Source of the DNA: an uncultured Prevotella sp.
GTDB lineage: Bacteria > Bacteroidota > Bacteroidia > Bacteroidales > Bacteroidaceae
Reading direction: 5' to 3'
DNA: 47,627 nt
NCBI GenBank assembly: GCA_900315525.1
Contig: OMZO01000036.1
Location: 1-47,627 of the forward strand
The position numbers were made by a program, and so were the translations under genes. Below the pieces are notes generated by a model. The model saw only the letters and a program-made list of their open reading frames with translations. It did not search any database and was not told the origin of the DNA. Of the stretch, positions 16,799 through 25,740 are shown piece after piece (the first letter of the stretch is position 1; each line of letters opens with the position of its first letter).

Positions 16799-17500
16799 AT
16801 GATTACGATCCAAAATCTCAAGAAACAGTTCGGTGAGACCATCGCCTGCGATATCCCTGAGTTGAACATCAACGACGGGGATATCCTAGGACTGGTAGGT
16901 AATAACGGTGCTGGTAAGACAACACTCTTCAGGATGATGCTCGACCTGCTGAAGCCCGATGAAGGCGAGGTGACACTCGACGGCGTCAACCCAGCACTCT
17001 CGGAGGAATGGAAAGCAACCACCGGTGCCTATATCGACGAGGGATTCCTCATTGACTTCCTGACACCTGAGGAGTATTTTGCCTTTATCGGCAAGATCAC
17101 CGACATGACGCAGGAGGAAGTCGATGAACGACTAAAGGACTTCGAGCGTCTGGCTGGAGGCGAGGTCTTCGGACAGAAGAAACTGATACGCAACCTCTCT
17201 GCCGGTAACAAGCAGAAGGTGGGTATCATATCAGCCCTCTTCAACCGCCCTAAGCTGGTCATCCTTGACGAGCCCTTCAATTTCCTCGACCCCTCCAGTC
17301 AGAATATTCTGAAACACGAACTGACGGCCTACGCCCAGCAGACAGGAGCCACCATTCTGGTGTCAAGTCATAACCTGCTGCACACGATTGAGATCTCCAC
17401 GCGCATCGCACTGATGGAGAAAGGACATATCATCCGAGATATCACTTCTGTGGATGAGAGTTCAAAGGCAGAACTCGAGAACTACTTTGACAGAGACTGA
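16799..17500 (+). CDS. ABC transporter ATP-binding protein without an adjacent permease
   Basis: A protein of 233 aa forming one nucleotide-binding domain. Walker A is GNNGAGKTT (about residues 35-43), the signature is LSAGNKQKVG, Walker B is LVILDEPFNFLDP, and the switch His is in VSSHNLLH. The sequence resembles the export-type (CcmA/NatA-like) group. No membrane partner is encoded next to it: secA lies upstream, and the HAD-IIIC gene starts 1 nt after its stop. It may serve a distant permease or act with the acyl-transfer cassette. The tight spacing favours co-transcription with the cassette. Confidence 0.88.
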   Translation: MITIQNLKKQFGETIACDIPELNINDGDILGLVGNNGAGKTTLFRMMLDLLKPDEGEVTLDGVNPALSEEWKATTGAYIDEGFLIDFLTPEEYFAFIGKITDMTQEEVDERLKDFERLAGGEVFGQKKLIRNLSAGNKQKVGIISALFNRPKLVILDEPFNFLDPSSQNILKHELTAYAQQTGATILVSSHNLLHTIEISTRIALMEKGHIIRDITSVDESSKAELENYFDRD

Positions 17501-17501
17501 G

Positions 17502-19235
17502 ATGACAGACTTCAAAGAACTCAAGCGGAAAGTGAAACACATCCCAGAGGGACTACCTAGTGTAAAAGTGTCGCTCGTCGGTGATACGGCCACGCAGTTT
17601 CTTGCTACTGCCATCCGTGGGATGGGTGTGGAACGCGGCTACAACATTGATCTTTTTGAAGCAGAATACAATCAGGTAGAACGACAATTTCTGGATCCGA
17701 CAAGCGAACTCTACAACTTCGATGCAGATTTCATCGTTCTCTTCCAGTCCACTCATAAATTAGGTGAGAAGCATAGCCTGCTGACCACAGAGGAACAGGC
17801 TCGACTGGCAGACGAACGATTAGCCTTTGTGGCTTCTGTCTGTGAGATGCCTGTTCTGACCAACAAGAAAATCATCTGCCTAAACTATCCTGAAATAGAA
17901 GATACCGTGTTCGGCAGCTATGCTACGAAAGTAACAACATCGCTGACCTATCAGGTGCGAAAATTAAACATGGGACTGATGGATCTCTCCCAACAGTACC
18001 CGAACCTTTTTATCTGTGATATTGCCGGACTGCAGAATAAACTAGGACGCGATTACATGTTCGCACCAAACGTCTATGTCAGCACGGAGATGGTGCTGAG
18101 CATCGACGCCCTACCCTATGTGGCATCAAGGATAACAGATATCATCTGCGCCATCAAAGGACAGTTCAAGAAATGTCTCATTCTCGACCTCGACAACACG
18201 TTATGGGGAGGCGTCATCGGTGATGACGGACTGGAGAGTATCCAACTGGGACACGGACTGGGTATCGGTAAGGCTTTTACCGAGTTCCAGATGTGGGTCA
18301 AGAAATTAAAGCAGCGTGGCATCATCATCTGCGTGGCTTCCAAGAATAACGAAGAGACTGCGAAAGAACCATTTGAGAAACACCCAGACATGGTGTTGAG
18401 ACTCAATGACATAGCCGTTTTCCAGGCCAACTGGGAGACTAAGGTGGACAATATTCGCACGATACAGCGCATCCTGAATATTGGCTTTGACGCAATGGTA
18501 TTCCTCGATGATAACCCATTCGAACGAAACATCGTACGTGAGAATATTCCCGGTATCACCGTACCAGAACTCCCTGAGGATCCTGGGGAATATCTAGAGT
18601 TCCTTTATGGACAGAACCTCTTCGAGACAGCCTCTTATAGCCAAGCTGACAAAGATCGCACAAAACAGTATCAGGTGGAGGCAAAACGCGTGTCGCTAGC
18701 CAAGACTTTCAACAATGAGGCCGATTTCCTGAAGTCACTCAACATGGTCTCTACTGTCAGTGGATTCACTACGTTCAACACTCCACGCGTGGCTCAGCTC
18801 TCACAACGCAGTAACCAATTTAACCTGCGTACCATCCGCTATACCGAGGCTGATATTGAAGCGATGGCAGCAGACCAGAACGTGATTGACCTGAGTTTCA
18901 CCCTCGAGGATAAGTTTGGTGATAACGGGCTGATAGCAGTCATCATCATGAAACGGCAGGATGCAGAGACACTATTTGTAGATACTTGGTTCATGAGCTG
19001 CCGCGTACTAAAACGAGGCATGGAGAACTTCACCCTCAATACGATGGTAGAAAGGGCGAAAGTTGCTGGCTATAAGCGCATTATTGGCGAATATCTGCCA
19101 ACACCGAAAAACAAAATGGTGGAACAGCACTATCCACAACTAGGATTCAATCCTCTGGAAAATGCTTCTTCCGCCCAATATGTACTGGAGGTAGATACCT
19201 ACCAACCCAGAGAATGCTATATTAAAACGAAATAA
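17502..19235 (+). CDS. HAD-IIIC (FkbH-like) enzyme with C-terminal acyltransferase-like domain
   Basis: A protein of 578 aa. I chose the ATG at 17502, 1 nt after the ABC gene. The N-terminal third is an alpha/beta domain resembling the SGNH-like N-terminus of FkbH/BF1531-type proteins. The HAD core begins near residue 225 with the hallmark LILDLDNTLWGGVIGDDG (catalytic Asp 229 and 231). Later motifs include VASKNNEETAKE and VFLDDNPFERNIV. A GNAT-like region ends the protein (about 430-575). FkbH enzymes make glyceryl-ACP from 1,3-bisphosphoglycerate, and the next gene is an ACP 5 nt away. The actual acyl group here is an inference. Confidence 0.88.
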   Translation: MTDFKELKRKVKHIPEGLPSVKVSLVGDTATQFLATAIRGMGVERGYNIDLFEAEYNQVERQFLDPTSELYNFDADFIVLFQSTHKLGEKHSLLTTEEQARLADERLAFVASVCEMPVLTNKKIICLNYPEIEDTVFGSYATKVTTSLTYQVRKLNMGLMDLSQQYPNLFICDIAGLQNKLGRDYMFAPNVYVSTEMVLSIDALPYVASRITDIICAIKGQFKKCLILDLDNTLWGGVIGDDGLESIQLGHGLGIGKAFTEFQMWVKKLKQRGIIICVASKNNEETAKEPFEKHPDMVLRLNDIAVFQANWETKVDNIRTIQRILNIGFDAMVFLDDNPFERNIVRENIPGITVPELPEDPGEYLEFLYGQNLFETASYSQADKDRTKQYQVEAKRVSLAKTFNNEADFLKSLNMVSTVSGFTTFNTPRVAQLSQRSNQFNLRTIRYTEADIEAMAADQNVIDLSFTLEDKFGDNGLIAVIIMKRQDAETLFVDTWFMSCRVLKRGMENFTLNTMVERAKVAGYKRIIGEYLPTPKNKMVEQHYPQLGFNPLENASSAQYVLEVDTYQPRECYIKTK

Positions 19236-19240
19236 CACAT

Positions 19241-19483
19241 ATGGAAAGACAAACTATTTTTGAGAAGTTAAACGAGATTTTCATCGATGTACTCGACCTA
19301 GACGAAGTAGAGCTGACCGATGCTACCAACGCCAACGATATAGAAGAGTGGGACTCTCTGAGTCATATACAGCTGATTGTGGCTATCGAGAAAAGTTTCG
19401 GTATCAAATTCACCTCACTCGAAATAATGAAGTGGAAGAACGTCGGAGAGATGGTAAACAGCATCGAGGAGAAAATAGGATAG
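19241..19483 (+). CDS. Dedicated acyl carrier protein
   Basis: An acidic four-helix carrier of 80 aa with the phosphopantetheine attachment motif D38-S39-L40 in EEWDSLSHIQL. The sequence differs from the fatty-acid-synthesis ACP, and no fab genes are nearby. Placed between the FkbH-like enzyme (5 nt) and the MBOAT gene (3 nt), it most likely carries the group the MBOAT protein transfers. Serine 39 would need a phosphopantetheinyl transferase encoded elsewhere. Confidence 0.92.
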   Translation: MERQTIFEKLNEIFIDVLDLDEVELTDATNANDIEEWDSLSHIQLIVAIEKSFGIKFTSLEIMKWKNVGEMVNSIEEKIG

Positions 19484-19486
19484 TCA

Positions 19487-20953
19487 ATGGTCTTCAATTC
19501 CTATAGTTTCCTGATCTTCTTCGTAATAGTCTTCATCGTCTATTACCTGCCTATCAGCAGAAAGAACCCGTTATTCCAGAACTGTTGGATCCTGTTGGCA
19601 AGCTATTTCTTCTATGGTTATGCCGATTGGCGGATGATACCGCTATTAGTAGGTGCGACCATAGTATTCTATTTTCTGGGCGGCCTGTTGCGTCGGGAGA
19701 TGGACAAGGGAAATAAGAAAAATGCCTCAAGACTGACAACTCTCAGTGTGGTCCTTGGCATTGGATTACTATTCTATTTCAAATACTTGAACTTCTTTGC
19801 GGCATCTTTCGCTGAAGTACTGCAAGCGGTAGGTCTGCAGGTTAGCTGGAGTACGTTGAACATTGTCTTACCCGTAGGTGTCAGCTTCTTTACCTTCAAG
19901 CTCATCAGTTATGTTATAGAGATACACAGGGAACACATCATGCCGTCGGACAACGGAATAGAATTTGCAGCCTATATCGCATTCTTCCCTACGATACTCT
20001 CTGGGCCTATCGACCGTCCAGACCAATTTCTACCACAACTCCGACGCGTACATACTCTCGATCATCCACTGGCTGTTGATGGCTGCAGACAGATTCTGTG
20101 GGGCTTGTTTACAAAGTTGTGCATTGCCGATAATCTGGCAATCATCACTGAACAGGCATGGGCCTCTTATACATCCGCTTCATCAAGCCTGTTGCTTCTG
20201 GCAGCCGTACTCTACCCCATCCAGCTGTATGCAGACTTTGACGGTTATTCCAATATGGCTATCGGTGTGGGAAAAATCATGGGGTTCAAAATCACACGGA
20301 ACTTCAACCATCCCTTCCTGGCTCGAAACATGGCTGAATACTGGCGCAGATGGCACATGTCGCTTACCAGTTGGATTACCGACTATGTCTTCATGCCATT
20401 GAATATTGCATTCCGCGAAATGAGTAACTGGGGCATCGCCTTTGCCGCCCTCATCAACCTAATTGTCATCGGTTTCTGGCACGGTGCCAACTGGACCTAT
20501 GGTGTTTTCGGACTCTATCATGGTCTATTGTTTTTCCCATTGATATTCTCAGGAGCCTTTGCCAAAAGAAAAAAACTAAAGGTTGGAAACTATGGTCTGC
20601 CCAAAGGACAGGATTTTCTGAAAATGATTGCAACCTATGGACTCGTATCTTTGGGACTCGTCATCTTCCGTGCGCCTTCCATCGGTGAAGCCTTGGCTTT
20701 CCTCAGTGGTCTGTTTACGAATGGTCTGACCGGACAGCCTATAACCGACAACTATGGTAAACTCTACTGTTTGTTTGCCATCATCCTGTTTGCCTTAGAA
20801 TGGATCCAACGCGACAAGGAGCACGCCCTGCAACTTAGTGGCAAGTACTTTACCCATTCACGCATCCTACGCTGGGCACTCTATCTTATGCTGATCATGC
20901 TCATCATCACGTTTACAGGACATAGCCAGGCTTTCATATATTTCCAATTCTAA
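19487..20953 (+). CDS. MBOAT-family membrane O-acyltransferase
   Basis: A protein of 488 aa with about ten to twelve membrane segments. The MBOAT signature is clear: RRWHMSLTSWITDYVF, then the catalytic His 332 in GFWHGANWTYG, and GLYHG with His 345. The overall layout is that of AlgI/DltB/PatA, which take an acyl group from a cytoplasmic donor and pass it across the membrane to an outer sugar or polymer. The gene lies 3 nt after the ACP and 5 nt before an SGNH protein, the usual partner of AlgI/PatA-type enzymes. The acceptor is not visible from sequence. Confidence 0.92.
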   Translation: MVFNSYSFLIFFVIVFIVYYLPISRKNPLFQNCWILLASYFFYGYADWRMIPLLVGATIVFYFLGGLLRREMDKGNKKNASRLTTLSVVLGIGLLFYFKYLNFFAASFAEVLQAVGLQVSWSTLNIVLPVGVSFFTFKLISYVIEIHREHIMPSDNGIEFAAYIAFFPTILSGPIDRPDQFLPQLRRVHTLDHPLAVDGCRQILWGLFTKLCIADNLAIITEQAWASYTSASSSLLLLAAVLYPIQLYADFDGYSNMAIGVGKIMGFKITRNFNHPFLARNMAEYWRRWHMSLTSWITDYVFMPLNIAFREMSNWGIAFAALINLIVIGFWHGANWTYGVFGLYHGLLFFPLIFSGAFAKRKKLKVGNYGLPKGQDFLKMIATYGLVSLGLVIFRAPSIGEALAFLSGLFTNGLTGQPITDNYGKLYCLFAIILFALEWIQRDKEHALQLSGKYFTHSRILRWALYLMLIMLIITFTGHSQAFIYFQF

Positions 20954-20958
20954 GACAG

Positions 20959-21900
20959 ATGAAACGTTTTATTCTCAGTCTCTCAGGCTTCGCAGCCATC
21001 CTCCTCGTAATCATGATTGCCATCGAGGTCGGACTGCTCTATAGGCCCAACGTTTATTCCTATAAACGTCAATATCTCGATACCCACGCCAACGATATCA
21101 AAGTGCTGCTACTGGGCAGTTCACATATCGAAGAGGGTATTCGTCCAGAACTGATCGGCGAAGGCACGTTTAACCTAGCTATCTCCGCAAGATTGAATGC
21201 TTACGATGCCGCATTGGCAGAGTTATATGTTCCCCGTTTGAAAAAATTGGAAGTCGTGGTGATGCCTCTAGATTATACCAATTTCTCCTTCGGACGCGTC
21301 CATCATACCAGTAATGACCCAAAGGGTATTGACTTGGCAAGTACCTGCCGATGTATGCATACGAAATATATGGGTACACGCATCGATCCCATCTGGTACT
21401 GGTCGGAGATATTGAACTCAAAGCTCAACTATATGTCACGCTTCTGGAACAAAGACACAAAGGTGTTGCAGGAATGTGACTCCCTTGGCTATATCCCCCT
21501 CGACATCAAAGACCGTAAACCTGGATGGGAACATTATTCCAAACCCGCAGGTATCGATTCTACTCTCCCGATAGACATAAAGGAATACAAAGCCAAGTAT
21601 GCTGAGTACGAGACCATCGCTAGAGTCACCGCTGAAGCTGGGGTCCGTTTCCTCATCATCACATCGCCTGTCAACGAGAACTACAAGAAAGCTATGGATG
21701 ACATTATCAAGCAGGATATGCTGCGCTTTGTGAGTGAGCTTAAGGCGGAATATCCACACGTAGAGTTCCATGATTTCATTTATGCAGAAGGCTTTGTCGA
21801 TGACGACTTCCACGATGCCAGTCATCTCAACGATTCTGGTGCCGTCAAATTTTCCAAGTTACTGTCTGAAGTCATTCATGCTCACCATCCTCAAAATTAG
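20959..21900 (+). CDS. Membrane-anchored SGNH-type acyl-transfer partner
   Basis: A protein of 313 aa with one N-terminal membrane segment (about residues 4-27) and an extracytoplasmic alpha/beta domain. G-S-S-H at 53-56 (LLLGSSHIEEG) is the nucleophile block, and D286-A-S-H289 gives the Asp/His pair, as in SGNH hydrolases. Proteins of the DltD/AlgJ/PatB kind pair with MBOAT enzymes and complete transfer to the acceptor. It ends the five-gene run from the ABC ATPase. Overall similarity to any one of these families is low, so the assignment rests on motifs, topology and context. Confidence 0.75.
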   Translation: MKRFILSLSGFAAILLVIMIAIEVGLLYRPNVYSYKRQYLDTHANDIKVLLLGSSHIEEGIRPELIGEGTFNLAISARLNAYDAALAELYVPRLKKLEVVVMPLDYTNFSFGRVHHTSNDPKGIDLASTCRCMHTKYMGTRIDPIWYWSEILNSKLNYMSRFWNKDTKVLQECDSLGYIPLDIKDRKPGWEHYSKPAGIDSTLPIDIKEYKAKYAEYETIARVTAEAGVRFLIITSPVNENYKKAMDDIIKQDMLRFVSELKAEYPHVEFHDFIYAEGFVDDDFHDASHLNDSGAVKFSKLLSEVIHAHHPQN

Positions 21901-21924
21901 GTATTTTGGTTGTCAACGATGGAC

Positions 21925-21961
21925 TTGCAACGATGTTGCATAAAAAAAATGATTATCTTTG
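21925..21961 (+). promoter_or_regulatory. feoAB promoter with a palindrome at the -33 region
   Basis: The -7 element TATCTTTG is at 21954-21961. Just upstream, TGCAAC (21926-21931), GAT, GTTGCA (21935-21940) form a perfect inverted repeat where a -33 element would sit. This is a plausible operator for an iron- or redox-responsive regulator. The leader is about 20 nt. Confidence 0.5.
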
Positions 21962-21983
21962 CACTCGATAAATACATTAGAAC

Positions 21984-24404
21984 ATGAAACTCTCAGAACT
22001 GAAGACAGGTGACAATGGTATCATTGTAAAGGTACAAGGACACGGCGGATTCCGTAAACGTATCATCGAGATGGGATTCGTCAAGGGCAAGAAGGTGGAG
22101 GTGTTGATGAACGCCCCATTACAGGATCCAGTGAAATACAAGTTGATGGGCTATGAGGTATCGCTTCGCCATCAGGAAGCCGATATGATTGAGGTTATCA
22201 CAGAAGAAGAAGCCCATCGTCTGAAAGAACAACAGACTGCAGTCCAGCTACAAATCAACGAGGAAGAGCATCAGGATGACTATTTACACCACATCGCACT
22301 CCAGCAGCGCCGTACCATCAATGTGGCACTTGTGGGCAATCCCAACTGCGGTAAGACATCACTCTTCAACTATGCCAGTGGTGCCCACGGACATGTGGGT
22401 AACTACAGCGGTGTCACCGTAGATGCATCGGAGGCACATGCCTCATTCTTTGGCTATGAGTTCAACCTCGTCGATCTGCCAGGCACCTATTCCCTCTCCT
22501 GCTATTCGCCCGAAGAGTTGTACGTCAGAGAGCATCTGACGGAGAAGACCCCGGATATTGTAATCAACATCATAGACGCCAGTAACCTAGAGCGAAACCT
22601 CTATCTGACAACCCAATTGGTGGATATGAACGTCAGGATGGTCTGTGCGCTGAATATGTACGATGAGTTTGAGCGACGCGGCGACCATGTAGATCTCAAG
22701 ACCTTAAGTATGCTCTTCGGTATGCCGATGATTCCTACTTCATTCAAGAGTGGCATGGGAGTCAAGGAACTATTCAAGGCCGTCATCCAGGTCTATGAGA
22801 ATACCAGCAAGACTTCGCGTCACCTGCATATCAACTATGGCCATGAGATCGAAGACGGCATCGCCCATATCCAACAATATCTGAAAGCCGACGAGCATAT
22901 TCGCCAACGTTACTCCACACGATATCTGGCCATCAAGATGCTGGAGAATGACTCACACGTGATTGATTACGTGGAACAGCACATGGCGGGAGAACAACGA
23001 TCAGAAGAGCGCAAGCAGCTAATGGCGGCTCGTGTGAAAGCAGCAGCTCGTGTGCTGGAAGAAACAAAGACCGATGCAGAGACGGCCATCATGGATGCCA
23101 AGTACGGCTTTATTCACGGTGCGCTGAAAGAGGCAAGCTATAAAACTGGTTCGAAGGAAGATACTTATCATACAACGCACGTCATCGACAATGTGCTCTC
23201 GAACAAGTACTTCGGTCTCCCTATCTTTTTCCTGTTGCTCTATATCATGTTCGAGACTACCTTTTCCCTGGGGCAGTACCCCATGGACTGGATTGAAGGA
23301 GCAGTGACCTGGTTGGGCGAGAAAGTTAGCGGAAACATGCCTGAAGGTCCGTTGAAGGCAATGCTTGTAGATGGTGTCATCGGTGGTGTAGGTTCGGTCA
23401 TTGTGTTCCTGCCCCAAATCCTCATTCTCTACTTCTTCATCTCACTGATGGAGGATTCCGGCTATATGGCCAGAGCAGCCTTTATCATGGATAAGTTGAT
23501 GCATAAGATGGGACTTCACGGCAAGTCGTTCATCCCCTTGATCATGGGGTTCGGCTGTAATGTGCCCGCAGTGATGGCCACACGAACCATCGAGAGCCGT
23601 CGCTCACGGATTATCACGATGATGATCCTGCCATTCATGTCGTGCTCTGCCCGTCTGCCTATCTATATCATGATTGCCGGCACTTTCTTCTCACTGCAAT
23701 ACAGATCGTGGGTAATGCTGTCGCTTTATGCAGTGGGTGTCCTTATGGCCGTTATCATCAGTAAGATTTTCACCTCACTGGTTATCAAGGGAGAAGACAC
23801 CCCTTTCGTGATGGAACTCCCCCCTTATCGTTGGCCGACTCCAAAAGCCATCTGGCGACACACCTGGGAAAAGGGTAAGGAATATCTGAAAAAGATGGGT
23901 GGCATCATCCTCGTGGCCTCTATCATCGTATGGGCACTCGGCTACTTCCCGCACAACGAAGAACTATCAAATGAGCAGCAACAGGAGCAGAGCTATATTG
24001 GTCGTATGGGCAAGGCCATAGAACCCATCTTCATGCCACAAGGTTTTAATTGGAAACTTGATGTATCACTGATAGCAGGTGTAGGTGCCAAGGAGATTGT
24101 TGCCTCGACCATCGGTGTACTCTACAGTGGTGATGACTCTTTCGGCGACGATGAGGATTTTAGCAGCGATAACGAGAAATATACGCATCTACGCCAGTTG
24201 ATGATGAAGGAAGGCATCACTCCACTGGCAGCCTACGCGTATCTGATATTCATATTATTATACTTCCCCTGTATCGCGACAATTGCCGCCATCAAAAACG
24301 AGACAGGTTCTTGGCGCTGGGCACTCTTTGCTGCCTGCTATACCACAGCTGTCGCTTGGATTGTGAGTATGGCGGTCTATCAAATTGGAAGATTGTTCAT
24401 TTAA
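21984..24404 (+). CDS. feoB: Ferrous iron transporter FeoB fused to FeoA
   Basis: A protein of 806 aa. Residues 1-75 are a FeoA (SH3-like) domain. After a charged linker the G domain begins near residue 110: G1 GNPNCGKTS, G3 DLPGTYSL and G4 NMYD. The membrane domain (about 400-806) carries two Gate regions and the typical GFGCNVPAVMATRTIESRR and VGAKEIVASTIGVLY stretches with the conserved Cys. It imports Fe2+ across the inner membrane. FeoA-FeoB fusions are common in Bacteroidetes. The gene has its own promoter and no feoC-like partner. Confidence 0.96.
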   Translation: MKLSELKTGDNGIIVKVQGHGGFRKRIIEMGFVKGKKVEVLMNAPLQDPVKYKLMGYEVSLRHQEADMIEVITEEEAHRLKEQQTAVQLQINEEEHQDDYLHHIALQQRRTINVALVGNPNCGKTSLFNYASGAHGHVGNYSGVTVDASEAHASFFGYEFNLVDLPGTYSLSCYSPEELYVREHLTEKTPDIVINIIDASNLERNLYLTTQLVDMNVRMVCALNMYDEFERRGDHVDLKTLSMLFGMPMIPTSFKSGMGVKELFKAVIQVYENTSKTSRHLHINYGHEIEDGIAHIQQYLKADEHIRQRYSTRYLAIKMLENDSHVIDYVEQHMAGEQRSEERKQLMAARVKAAARVLEETKTDAETAIMDAKYGFIHGALKEASYKTGSKEDTYHTTHVIDNVLSNKYFGLPIFFLLLYIMFETTFSLGQYPMDWIEGAVTWLGEKVSGNMPEGPLKAMLVDGVIGGVGSVIVFLPQILILYFFISLMEDSGYMARAAFIMDKLMHKMGLHGKSFIPLIMGFGCNVPAVMATRTIESRRSRIITMMILPFMSCSARLPIYIMIAGTFFSLQYRSWVMLSLYAVGVLMAVIISKIFTSLVIKGEDTPFVMELPPYRWPTPKAIWRHTWEKGKEYLKKMGGIILVASIIVWALGYFPHNEELSNEQQQEQSYIGRMGKAIEPIFMPQGFNWKLDVSLIAGVGAKEIVASTIGVLYSGDDSFGDDEDFSSDNEKYTHLRQLMMKEGITPLAAYAYLIFILLYFPCIATIAAIKNETGSWRWALFAACYTTAVAWIVSMAVYQIGRLFI

Positions 24405-24447
24405 GGGATAACCCCTTCTGCTATTTATTCTACAAAAAAAAGGCTAT

Positions 24448-24481
24448 TTTGATGAATATTCGGAAAAAATGACTATCTTTG
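24448..24481 (+). promoter_or_regulatory. Promoter of the HAD lipoprotein (pseudo)gene
   Basis: -33 TTTG at 24448-24451, a 22-nt spacer, and -7 TATCTTTG at 24474-24481, 46 nt before the ATG. The promoter appears intact although the gene is disrupted. Confidence 0.6.
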
Positions 24482-24526
24482 CCATCGTATTCGAAATCAC
24501 AATGACTAACTAAACCGTTATTTGAC

Positions 24527-25580
24527 ATGAAAAAGTATTGTTTATTTGTATCTCTGACATTGGTTATAGTATTGACCAGTTGTAGCAAACATGTTACTGA
24601 TCCCTTAGTATCAAACACATATTTCTCGCAATGGAACGAGTGCACAGCGCTGTCGGCCCTGAAAGATTATGTGGATGATGTCACCAACCCGAAGTCGCCC
24701 AATTTCATTAAGATGGAAGACCGTATCGCCACCTTTGACATGGACGGTACATTCGTCGGAGAACTCTTTCCGACCTATTTTGAGTATAACTGCTGGAATA
24801 CCGTGTACTCGACGATCCCGCCTATCGTGACAAGGCACCTGAGGACGTACGCCAGACGGCACAGGAAATCAGAGACTTTGTGAGGAATGGCCAGATCATT
24901 TCAATCTAAAACATGGTCGTGCGGCAGCAAAGGCCTATGCTGGCATGACGCTCGCCGAGTTTGATGCATACGTCAAGGCTTATGCTGAAAAACCTGCCAA
25001 TGGTTTCAAGGGAATGGCCTTTGGTCAAGGCACTTATAAGCCTATGCTGGAGATAATCAATTATCTGAAGGATCACGGTTTTACGTACTATGTTGTGTCA
25101 GGTTCCGACAGATACATTGTCAGGGCACTGGCCACCGCCGTTGGTTTCGATCCAAACCATGTGATAGGTACCGACTATGGGCTCTGCTCCAGCAAGCAAG
25201 GTGACGCGGATCCTCTCGATTATACGATGGACAAGGATGAAAAAATCATCCGCACTGACGAGTTTATCCTTAAGGACGAGAAAAACAACAAGGTGTTGCA
25301 GATTTGCAAAGAGATCGGAAAGGTGCCTGTGCTGTCGTTCGGTAACAGTAGTGGTGATGCAGCCATGCATAATTACTGTCTGAGCAACAATCAGTACCGC
25401 ACTGCCGTCTTCATGCTTGTGGCTGATGATGATGCCCGCGACCATGCCAGTCTCGCTGAGGCTGCCAAGCGTGAGGCTAAATGGCGCGAAGCCAACTACT
25501 ACATCATCTCAATGAAGAACGACTTTAAGACCATCTATGGACCAAACGTCCAAAAGGTTGATTTTGTATTTCCAAAATAA
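24527..25580 (+). pseudogene. HAD-superfamily phosphatase lipoprotein gene broken by two frameshifts
   Basis: The reading starts MKKYCLFVSLTLVIVLTSC, a lipoprotein signal with Cys19, and includes HAD motif I (FDMDGTFVGE, near residue 80). The frame changes near 24790 to one reading LEYRVLDDPAYRDKAPEDVR and RDFVRNG, then again near 24890 to PDHFNLKHGRAAAKAYAGMT and through to the end at 25580. The last part keeps the HAD Thr/Ser motif (YYVVSGSDRY) and motif IV (SFGNSSGDAAM). All three pieces are well conserved, so the breaks look recent or are sequencing errors. Relatives are periplasmic phosphoserine-phosphatase-like enzymes. Confidence 0.82.
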
Positions 25581-25731
25581 TAAAAGAACATATAACTATG
25601 TCGGATGTCGGTATAATTACAAATTTTTCTTATGTAGTGATTTTAAAAGTTTGGTATAAGCAATGACGCATGGAGGACTGATGAATTTTTAGCTGTTTTT
25701 GAGGTTATACGGAATAAAATGTGTATCTTTG
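25581..25731 (+). promoter_or_regulatory. Gap with the ruvC promoter
   Basis: No gene is visible in this stretch. A promoter lies at its end: TTTG at 25698-25701, a 22-nt spacer, and TATCTTTG at 25724-25731. Only nine bases separate it from the ruvC ATG, so the leader would be about 5 nt. Confidence 0.6.
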
Positions 25732-25740
25732 CATGCATTA

